Under the pieces are notes generated by a model. It saw nothing but the letters and a program-made list of their open reading frames with translations, did no database searches and was not told the DNA's origin. The translations under genes were made by a program, and so were the position numbers. Of a DNA stretch of 5,745 nt, positions 1 to 4,561 are shown in pieces; positions within the stretch are counted from its first letter, which is position 1, and each line of letters opens with the position of its first letter. The DNA lies in the NCBI GenBank assembly GCA_012840625.1, contig DUSB01000073.1:1-5745 (forward strand). Direction: 5' to 3'. This stretch comes from Syntrophomonadaceae bacterium. GTDB lineage: Bacteria; Bacillota; Syntrophomonadia; Syntrophomonadales; Syntrophomonadaceae.

Positions 1-240
1 AAGTAATGTCGCCCAGGCTACAACTTTTTTGGGGCCGATTCTGTCTGCCAGCCAACCCGTTATTAACACTACGATTACATAACCAAGCTGGAAAGCAGAC
101 ATAATCAGGCCTGTATCTGTAGGAGAAAGGCTAAAATCTGCTGCAATGTATTTTAGAACTGCGGAAAAGTTGTACCAGGGTAGGTAGCCAAGAAATAGAG
201 CTATAACCATCAAGATCAGGGTTCTGTTCTTTTTGCTCAT
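1..240 (-). CDS. MFS transporter, N-terminal part (runs off the window)
   Basis: This encodes the first 80 residues of a major facilitator superfamily permease, an inner-membrane secondary transporter; the rest lies beyond the window edge. After a short basic start (MSKKNR) comes a hydrophobic helix at about residues 7-28, then a stretch ending SLSPTDTG, a second helix at about 44-62, and at 62-72 the sequence GWLADRIGPKK. That is the family's signature loop between helices 2 and 3 (G-x-L-A-D-R-x-G-x-K/R). The ATG is preceded by GGGAGG at 256-251, 10 nt upstream. The substrate cannot be told from this fragment. The gene sits downstream of a sigma-54 activator gene and has its own -24/-12 promoter and an upstream inverted repeat, so it is probably an inducible uptake or export system controlled by that activator. 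The MFS assignment is firm; the regulation is inferred from layout. Confidence 0.9.
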   Translation of the reverse strand, partial: MSKKNRTLILMVIALFLGYLPWYNFSAVLKYIAADFSLSPTDTGLIMSAFQLGYVIVVLITGWLADRIGPKKVVAWATLL

Positions 241-325
241 CCGTTGCAAACCTCCCTTTTTTTTTCTATAGAAAATGCTTGGCTTACTATATCATTCCCT
301 CCTTTCCCAGCCGTTCTGCATTTTT

Positions 326-339
326 GTTATTTAAATAAC
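326..339. repeat. 14-bp perfect palindrome just downstream of the predicted sigma-54 start site
   Basis: GTTATTTAAATAAC is perfectly self-complementary and lies about 6-20 bp into the predicted transcribed region of the MFS gene. It could be an operator for a second regulator, or it could be chance in an AT-rich leader. Confidence 0.3.
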
Positions 340-355
340 TGGCATACTAGTAAAT

Positions 356-371
356 TGCAAGATGCATGCCA
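356..371 (-). promoter_or_regulatory. Sigma-54 (-24/-12) promoter of the MFS transporter gene
   Basis: On the minus strand, 371 to 356 reads TGGCATGCATCTTGCA. The sigma-54 consensus is TGGCACG-N4-TTGCA, so there is one mismatch (T for C at the sixth base). The invariant GG (370-369) and GC (358-357) are present with the required 10-base gap. Transcription would start near 346-345, giving a leader of about 105 nt before the MFS start codon. Sigma-54 promoters need an enhancer-binding activator, and one is encoded immediately upstream. A weaker sigma-A reading (TTGCAA at 360-355, then TATTTA after 17 nt) also exists, but the -24/-12 match is much better. Confidence 0.8.
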
Positions 372-423
372 AAAAAAAAGGAAGGCCCACAAATTCCTGT
401 AGATCGGAATTTGCAGGCTTTCC
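371..423 (-). terminator. Intrinsic terminator after the sigma-54 activator gene
   Basis: Two 18-nt arms (423-406 and 397-380) pair around an 8-nt loop. The outer 8 pairs include one G-T pair; a 2-nt mismatch separates them from a perfect inner 8-bp helix (CAAATTCC/GGAATTTG). On the minus strand the hairpin is followed directly by nine T's (379-371). This would end the activator transcript and insulate the MFS promoter, whose -24 element begins at the last T. Confidence 0.85.
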
Positions 424-480
424 CTGCTGCTTTTATTGATAGATTTTTTTCTTTACCGATGCACTCCGAGCCTTAAATGC

Positions 481-531
481 GAATAATGTCCGAATTTGCT
501 ACAATATCTGTAGCAAATTCGGACATTATTC
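481..531. repeat. Perfect 51-bp inverted repeat, probable upstream activating sequence
   Basis: Arms 481-503 and 509-531 are exact reverse complements over 23 bp around a 5-base centre (ATATC). Each arm contains TGTCCGAATTTGCTACA (487-503, and inverted 525-509), an imperfect dyad of the form TGT-N11-ACA with inner AA/TT symmetry. This is the kind of site bound by Fis-type HTH domains of sigma-54 activators (compare NifA's TGT-N10-ACA). The two site centres, 495 and 517, are 22 bp apart, about two helical turns, and lie about 150 and 172 bp upstream of the predicted sigma-54 start, a normal enhancer distance. No T tract follows the arms in either direction, so a terminator is unlikely. The repeat is seen directly; its role as the activator's enhancer is inferred. 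Confidence 0.65.
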
Positions 532-579
532 CGACTACTGCCTTTTTTCCTGCTTTTCTCTGTCTGATTTTGCAACATT

Positions 580-2544
580 TTAGCTATCTACTATTTCGAG
601 TCCATAATCTTTTATCTTGCGGTATAGAGTACTGCGGCTTATTCCCAGGGCATCCGCCGCTTCGACCATGGTATCATATTCTTTCAAAGCATGGCTAATC
701 GCTTTTTTCTCCAATTCATGTAAGGGAATAACGGTTCTGGACTCGTCTTTCTCTTCCGTCCGCAACAGGTTGGCGGGCAGATCCTGAATGTCGATGACAG
801 GCTTATTGGCAATAACTACACTACGTTCCAGCACGTTCTCTAATTCACGAACATTACCAGGCCAATCGTATTCTTCAAGGATTCGCATCGCCCCCGGGGT
901 TAAGCCGCTTACCTGCTTACCCATACGTCGATTAATTTGGGGAAGGAAGGTATCCACCAGAATGGGAATATCATCTTTGCGTTCACGCAGAGAGGGAATA
1001 TGAATAGTAATAACATTAAGCCGGAAAAAGAGATCTTCGCGGAATTCTCCCCCCTCTACTTTGGCATGCAGATCACTGTTGGTAGCAGCGATAACCCGTG
1101 CATCAACGGGTATAGGCTGATAGCCACCGACCCGAACCACAGCTCTTTCCTGTAAAACTCGCAGCAATACGGCCTGTAAATCCAGCGGCATGTCTCCAAT
1201 TTCATCTAGTAAAATAGTCCCTTCATGAGCCCGTTCAAATTTTCCCGGCCGTCCGCTGCGGTTGGCCCCGGTAAATGACCCGGCTTCATAACCAAAAAGC
1301 TCACTTTCGATTAAACTGCGCGGGATAGCAGAACAATTTACAGCAATAAATGCTCCCTTACGCAGGCTGGCATTGTGAATAGCCTGGGCAAATAGTTCCT
1401 TGCCGGTACCGCTTTCACCCAGAAGCAGAACGGTCGAATTGGTCATGGCCGCTGCATGAGCAATTTCCTTGGCTCGTAAAATAGGCTTGCTGCTGCCAAC
1501 GATGGAATCAAAGTAAAACTCTGCTTCTGCCCCTGTAATCTGATTTACTAAACGATCCACTTTTTCTCGCTCCTGTAAATAAATGACGGAACCTTTGTAT
1601 CTGCCATTGTTTTGAATTGGATTGGCTAACAAATTACAGCGGAGGGAGTTTTCCCCTTCTCCTAAAAAGACTTCCACTCCTCTGCTGGTGCCTTTACGTA
1701 TCAAACGGGTAAAATCTTTGGCCGTAGGAAGTAAATTATGGAATGGCTTCCCTACTGCTTCTTTGGGATTTACGTCCAGCAGTTTCGCTCCTAATGTGTT
1801 TAAATGGGTAATAGTTCCTTCTATATCAACGGTGATAATAGCGCTGGGAACACTTTCCAGAGTGGTGTTCATGACCAGATTGTTTTTTTCCAAATCAAAC
1901 ATGGTCTGTTCAATTTTTAATTGATTTTGTATGGCCTTGGCACAAGCGACCACCATCCCTAATGTATGTCGGTTAACTTGTGCACAGGCACCTGACATAT
2001 TAAGAATACCCAGTAGATGCCCATTGGTATCATAAATAGGGGCCCCGGAACATGTAATACCATGCTGCACAGCACAGAAATGTTCCCTGCCTACTACCTG
2101 CAGCGGTTTACCCATATAAATGGAGGTTCCTACTGCATTAGTACCGGCTGCTTTCTCTGTCCAGATAGCCCCTTCGATTAAATTAATCTTGCGGTGTTTG
2201 AGTAGCTCTTCGGGATCACCATCCAGAACCAGCACGGTACCATTTTCATCGGCTAGAAATATAATAAAACCACTTTCTTTGACATATTCATTTAGCAGAC
2301 GAATATATGGTTTGGCTATTCTAATTAAATGTTTTTTGCGTTTTTGGATTTTGTTAAAATCATTTTTTGCTAATATTTCGGCAATTTGACTGGTCAAGGG
2401 ATCCACACACAGCTTTTTGCAGCGTTGCCACGACTTTATTATTTCCGGACGTATGCGCTTATCAATCTTATTATGGAAAACAAAGTTTTCCCAGGCATCC
2501 GTAAGCCAATCGTTGGAAACTTCCTGAACCTGCCGCGTGATCAT
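580..2544 (-). CDS. Sigma-54-dependent transcriptional activator (GAF-PAS-AAA+-Fis, AcoR-like)
   Basis: This 654-residue bacterial enhancer-binding protein uses ATP hydrolysis to open promoters held by sigma-54 RNA polymerase. An AcoR-like N-terminal segment with SWQRC (38-42) leads into a GAF-type sensor at about 75-210, which has several cysteines (157, 165, 187). A PAS domain follows at about 222-330. The AAA+ domain spans about 345-580: Walker A GESGTGKE (376-383), sigma-54 contact loop GSFTGA (422-427, a variant of GAFTGA), Walker B ILLDEIGD (444-451), sensor I AATN (486-489), arginine-finger region FREDLFFRLN (501-510) and sensor II WPGNVREL (561-568). A Fis-type HTH lies at about 610-650 (ALGISRSTLYRKIKDYGL). 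There is no receiver domain, so it probably binds a small molecule directly rather than acting in a two-component system. A GGGGGAGGGG ribosome site at 2560-2551 supports the ATG. Its likely target is the adjacent MFS gene. The ligand is unknown. Confidence 0.95.
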   Translation of the reverse strand: MITRQVQEVSNDWLTDAWENFVFHNKIDKRIRPEIIKSWQRCKKLCVDPLTSQIAEILAKNDFNKIQKRKKHLIRIAKPYIRLLNEYVKESGFIIFLADENGTVLVLDGDPEELLKHRKINLIEGAIWTEKAAGTNAVGTSIYMGKPLQVVGREHFCAVQHGITCSGAPIYDTNGHLLGILNMSGACAQVNRHTLGMVVACAKAIQNQLKIEQTMFDLEKNNLVMNTTLESVPSAIITVDIEGTITHLNTLGAKLLDVNPKEAVGKPFHNLLPTAKDFTRLIRKGTSRGVEVFLGEGENSLRCNLLANPIQNNGRYKGSVIYLQEREKVDRLVNQITGAEAEFYFDSIVGSSKPILRAKEIAHAAAMTNSTVLLLGESGTGKELFAQAIHNASLRKGAFIAVNCSAIPRSLIESELFGYEAGSFTGANRSGRPGKFERAHEGTILLDEIGDMPLDLQAVLLRVLQERAVVRVGGYQPIPVDARVIAATNSDLHAKVEGGEFREDLFFRLNVITIHIPSLRERKDDIPILVDTFLPQINRRMGKQVSGLTPGAMRILEEYDWPGNVRELENVLERSVVIANKPVIDIQDLPANLLRTEEKDESRTVIPLHELEKKAISHALKEYDTMVEAADALGISRSTLYRKIKDYGLEIVDS

Positions 2545-2579
2545 GTCCTACCCCTCCCCCAAAAAGTCCTAACGTTTTC

Positions 2580-2615
2580 TGTGTGAAGTTCCCTTATATT
2601 GTATTATTACACACA
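2580..2615 (-). promoter_or_regulatory. Possible promoter/operator region of the sigma-54 activator gene
   Basis: An inverted repeat TGTGTG (2580-2585) / CACACA (2610-2615) encloses AT-rich sequence with several minus-strand -10-like hexamers: AATAAT at 2608-2603, which has an upstream TG, and TACAAT at 2603-2598. No convincing -35 box or -24/-12 element is visible. A promoter is expected here because a terminator and a non-coding stretch separate the activator from rpsR, but the exact element is uncertain. Confidence 0.25.
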
Positions 2616-2729
2616 AAGTTCAGCCGTGGTTAACTTTTTTCGGGTTTTAGTCGAAATTTGTTTTTTAGTATCACTGGAAATAAAGCTATACTGTTTTTGC
2701 TTGATCGGGTAGAAAACTGTCTATCCATC

Positions 2730-2860
2730 CTACCGAAAATTTGCCGCCGGCTTCTTTTAGATTCCACCTGGCGCTGGACATCCCTGTCTTGGGCTATGTG
2801 CCTGGTACTTTCAACCCGGCAGGGAGTTTCACCCTTTAGACTACGCCCCTGCTAGGTGAC
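2730..2860 (-). ncRNA. Candidate structured RNA, HEARO/omegaRNA-like or intron-like remnant
   Basis: This part of a 320-bp stretch without a protein gene is GC-rich next to AT-rich flanks and folds well on the minus strand. An outer helix CACCT (2858-2854) / AGGTG (2769-2765) closes three inner helices. These are GCAGGG (2852-2847) / CCCTGC (2824-2819); CCGGGT (2819-2814) / ACCAGG (2806-2801) with a G-A mismatch and a TGAAAGT loop; and ACAT..CCC (2799-2791) / GGG-ATGT (2784-2778). AGGG at 2835-2832 can compete for the CCCT strand of the second helix. A purine-rich segment with GAAGCCGGCGGCAA (2754-2741) follows. These motifs remind me of 5' parts of mobile-element RNAs, especially HEARO (the omegaRNA of IsrB-type elements), or less likely group II intron domain I; the typical GUGYG intron start is absent. 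No nuclease or reverse transcriptase gene follows, so it may be a truncated or orphan copy. Folding is seen; family identity is from memory and uncertain. Confidence 0.42.
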
Positions 2861-2863
2861 CAT

Positions 2864-2898
2864 AAAAAAAACTGACTCCTTAACCGAAGTCAGTTTTT
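2864..2898 (-). terminator. Terminator of the rpsF-ssb-rpsR operon (works on both strands)
   Basis: An 11-bp perfect stem (2898-2888 with 2877-2867, core ACTGACT/AGTCAGT) has a 10-nt loop and a run of T's on the minus strand (2871-2864). It begins 18 bp after the rpsR stop codon. A shorter T run (2894-2898) on the plus strand means it could also stop transcription from the other side. Confidence 0.9.
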
Positions 2899-2915
2899 AA
2901 AGCTATTCCTGGCTT

Positions 2916-3140
2916 TTATTCAGATGTATAGGGCAGCAGAGCTACGACTCTTGCCCGTTTGACCGCGGTGGTAAGCTGCCGCTGGTGGGCGGCACAGTTG
3001 CCGGTAATTCTTCGGGGAAGAATCTTTCCCCGCTCGGTAACATAGCGGCGCAAGCGGTTTATATCTTTATAATCTATTTCTTCAACTTTATCAGCGCAGA
3101 AATTACACTGACGTCTTTTTTTACGCCTATCACGTTTCAC
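2916..3140 (-). CDS. rpsR: 30S ribosomal protein bS18
   Basis: bS18 pairs with bS6 and binds 16S rRNA in the platform of the small subunit. The 74-residue product has the normal length, a basic N-terminus and the family core (YKDINRLRRYVTERGKILPRRITG, described by its ends: about 24-47). It keeps Cys12 and Cys15 (CNFC) plus Cys49 and His52 (NCAAH), the pattern of zinc-binding C+ S18 proteins; many bacteria carry a C- form lacking these residues. The start is GTG (3140-3138), supported by AAGGAGG at 3156-3150, 9 nt upstream. The gene is last in the operon, 18 nt after the ssb stop, and is followed by a strong terminator. Confidence 0.97.
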   Translation of the reverse strand: MKRDRRKKRRQCNFCADKVEEIDYKDINRLRRYVTERGKILPRRITGNCAAHQRQLTTAVKRARVVALLPYTSE

Positions 3141-3158
3141 GGTTTCAAGCCTCCTTAT

Positions 3159-3602
3159 CTAAAAAGGTATCTCATCCTCATCTTTTCGATCAACAATATC
3201 AATATCGTCCAGGGAGACTTCACGACCCAGATCTTCCCAATCGCTACCACTTGATTGCTCAGGGCTGGATGGCACTGAGCCCCGGTTGCTTGTCCCGGCA
3301 CGATCCAGAAAACGCACATCATCGGCAATGACTTCTGTAGTCTTGCGCTTCTGTCCTTCCTGCGTTTCCCAATTGCGAACCTGCAGACGTCCTTCTACTG
3401 CTACCAGACGCCCTTTACCAAGGTAATTAGCACAATTTTCGGCCAATCCTCTCCAGGCAACAATATCGATAAAATCGGCTTCATCGCGATTGAATTTACG
3501 ATTTACTGCCAGAGTAAAACGAACCAATGCGGTTCCGTTTGGTGTATATTTCAGTTCGGGATCCTGTGTCAAGCGGCCGATCAATATAATCCTGTTTAAC
3601 AT
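3159..3602 (-). CDS. ssb: Single-stranded DNA-binding protein
   Basis: SSB coats single-stranded DNA during replication, repair and recombination and recruits partner proteins through its C-terminal tip. I take the ATG at 3602, giving 147 residues that begin MLNRIILIGRLTQDPE, the usual N-terminus of the family. A purine-rich GGGGGGAG ribosome site lies a few bases upstream. An in-frame GTG at 3629 would add nine residues unlike the family and would overlap the rpsF stop. The OB fold covers about 1-102 (YTPNGTALVRFTLAVNR at 19-35, then VEGRLQVRNW at 69-78). A flexible Ser/Gly/Glu-rich linker runs to about 130, followed by the acidic tip DEDEIPF (141-147), which matches the DDDIPF consensus. 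The gene lies between rpsF and rpsR, the standard Firmicutes order. Confidence 0.97.
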   Translation of the reverse strand: MLNRIILIGRLTQDPELKYTPNGTALVRFTLAVNRKFNRDEADFIDIVAWRGLAENCANYLGKGRLVAVEGRLQVRNWETQEGQKRKTTEVIADDVRFLDRAGTSNRGSVPSSPEQSSGSDWEDLGREVSLDDIDIVDRKDEDEIPF

Positions 3603-3628
3603 CTCCGCTCCCCCCTTATGCACGTACA

Positions 3629-3922
3629 CTACTTTTTGTCTTTACGTACGATAATATGGCGTAAAATATAGTCAGATATCTTTATGATACGGTCCACTTC
3701 CTGGACCATGTCAGGGCTGCCTTTAAAGTTCCAAAGACAGTAAATCCCCTCTTGATAATCCTCTATTTTGTACGCCATGCGCCTTCTGCCCCATCCATCA
3801 ACTTCGTTGAGAAATTCACCACCAAAATCGCTGATGATTTTTTTCAGTCTATCTTTGATGGCAGCAATCTCTTCATCCTCTAAATCAGGCTTAAGGATGA
3901 ACATAAGTTCATATTCGCGCAT
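3629..3922 (-). CDS. rpsF: 30S ribosomal protein bS6
   Basis: bS6 dimerises with bS18 on the 30S platform. The 97-residue product begins MREYELMFILKPDL, the typical bS6 start, and contains the conserved segment GRRRMAYKIEDYQEGIY (about 45-61), ending with a basic tail. I choose the ATG at 3922 because GGGAGGTG lies at 3935-3928, 5 nt upstream. An in-frame ATG at 3955 would add eleven unrelated residues, and it falls inside a hairpin of the predicted leader RNA. This is the first gene of rpsF-ssb-rpsR and is preceded by a strong promoter. The family is known to be autoregulated by the S6:S18 complex binding the mRNA leader, and a suitable leader structure is visible here. Confidence 0.97.
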   Translation of the reverse strand: MREYELMFILKPDLEDEEIAAIKDRLKKIISDFGGEFLNEVDGWGRRRMAYKIEDYQEGIYCLWNFKGSPDMVQEVDRIIKISDYILRHIIVRKDKK

Positions 3923-3937
3923 TTTTGCACCTCCCTT

Positions 3938-3985
3938 CGGACTTCCCATAGTCATGGGTATAGGCCCCGGTCCAATCCGGAGCAG
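3938..3985 (-). promoter_or_regulatory. Putative S6:S18-binding leader of rpsF
   Basis: In the rpsF leader, GGAC (3973-3970) can pair with GTCC (3942-3939), enclosing a perfect hairpin CCCAT (3958-3954) / ATGGG (3949-3945) with a 4-nt loop. A CCG lies next to the outer helix. An alternative upstream hairpin CCGG/CCGG can form around 3979-3966. Many bacteria carry an autoregulatory RNA at this location that is bound by the S6:S18 complex and has a conserved CCG near its main stem. The position and the helix-with-hairpin layout fit; I could not check the full consensus. Confidence 0.5.
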
Positions 3986-3998
3986 GGATATCTATTAA

Positions 3999-4027
3999 AT
4001 TGTACCATCAGCCATTCTGGTATGCAA
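3999..4027 (-). promoter_or_regulatory. Sigma-A promoter of rpsF-ssb-rpsR
   Basis: TTGCAT (4027-4022) and TACAAT (4004-3999) are separated by exactly 17 bp, and a TG one base upstream of the -10 box adds an extended -10 element. Transcription would start near 3992, leaving a leader of about 70 nt before rpsF. The -35 box starts 5 bp after the stop of the upstream gene, and no terminator is visible between them, so read-through from upstream is also possible. Confidence 0.85.
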
Positions 4028-4032
4028 TCTTT

Positions 4033-4242
4033 TTACAATAAACCTTTAATAAGCAGGCTTTTTAATTCGGAAAGCGGTTTTTCGGTAACATAGGTTTCAT
4101 TAAAGAGCGCTTTTAAAATGGCGATCTTTTCGTTTTTATCATTCTGGCGGAAACCGATAATGCAAAAACGCTCCTCTTTTTTGGATCCTTTAATGGTAAC
4201 CAGATCTCCTTTTTTAAATCCTTGCTCAGCTACTGTATCCAT
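4033..4242 (-). CDS. Small hypothetical protein with SH3/KOW-like start
   Basis: I do not recognise this 69-residue protein. It is soluble, with no signal peptide or membrane segment. Residues 9-30 (beginning FKKGDLVTIKG) resemble the opening strands of small SH3- or KOW-like beta barrels, and the C-terminal half is probably helical (EKPLSELKSLLIKG). The only cysteine is Cys27. The ATG at 4242 follows an AAGGGGGAT ribosome site at 4257-4249. The gene lies between a DUF951 gene, 85 bp upstream, and the rpsF promoter just downstream, on the same strand. It is likely real, given its ribosome site, coding density and fit between neighbours. Its start resembles that of the DUF951 protein (FxxGD[IL]V), so distant relationship or shared fold is possible. 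Function unknown. Confidence 0.75.
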   Translation of the reverse strand: MDTVAEQGFKKGDLVTIKGSKKEERFCIIGFRQNDKNEKIAILKALFNETYVTEKPLSELKSLLIKGLL

Positions 4243-4327
4243 TAACAGATCCCCCTTACAGCATATAGATAAATCTTATTGCTATAATATGCCGCGCGGA
4301 AAGAAAAGGTTATGGTTTTTTCTGTTT

Positions 4328-4537
4328 TTATGAAGGTTCATTCTCCGTGGCAGGAACAACTACCCGCAGCATTTTTCGTTCAAATTCACTGCGCGGCAGC
4401 ATTACTATACGTCCGCAGCCGGTACATTTGATTTTAATATCCGCACCCATCCTAATAATCTGCCATTGGTCAGTTCCACAGGGGTGCATTTTTTTCATTT
4501 TTACAATATCGCCAAAGTTAAAGTTTTTTTTCTGCAT
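4328..4537 (-). CDS. DUF951 family protein (YyzM-like)
   Basis: This 69-residue protein matches the DUF951 family as I know it, short Firmicutes proteins of unknown function. Visible family marks are GDIVKMKKMHPCG (9-21), the WQIIRMGADIKIKC stretch (25-38), CTGCGR (38-43) and VMLPRSEFERK (45-55). Cys20, Cys38 and Cys41, perhaps with His18, could bind zinc. In Bacillus a family member (YyzM) is encoded in the same chromosomal neighbourhood as rpsF-ssb-rpsR, which agrees with the context here. The gene begins 24 nt after the selD stop with an AAAGGAG site directly after that stop, about 14 nt from the ATG, so the two are probably cotranscribed. An SH3-like fold is plausible from the N-terminus; no biochemical role is established. 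Confidence 0.9.
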   Translation of the reverse strand: MQKKNFNFGDIVKMKKMHPCGTDQWQIIRMGADIKIKCTGCGRIVMLPRSEFERKMLRVVVPATENEPS

Positions 4538-4561
4538 AAACCCTGTCCGCTCTCCTTTCGG

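Noticed and set aside
340..360. Plus-strand TGGCAT followed by TTGCA, resembling a divergent sigma-54 promoter
   Set aside because: The spacing between the two halves is several bases too long for a -24/-12 element, and no plus-strand gene follows.
404..417. GAATTTGC shared between the terminator hairpin and the 51-bp repeat, as a third activator site
   Set aside because: Only 8 bases match and the TGT/ACA ends are not in register; in the terminator the sequence is explained by stem pairing.
481..531. The 51-bp inverted repeat as an intrinsic terminator
   Set aside because: Neither side has a T tract directly after the stem, and a proper terminator lies 60 bp further on.
2658..2855. 65-codon plus-strand open frame across the structured RNA region
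   Set aside because: No ribosome site of note and no recognisable protein; its C-terminal half is just the reverse strand of the folded RNA block.
3603..3629. GTG at 3629 as the ssb start
   Set aside because: It overlaps the rpsF stop, adds residues not typical of SSB, and the ATG at 3602 has its own ribosome site and the standard N-terminus.
4243..4327. Promoter before the small hypothetical gene (TATTAT near 4280)
   Set aside because: A -10-like hexamer exists but no acceptable -35 box at the right distance, so I do not call it.
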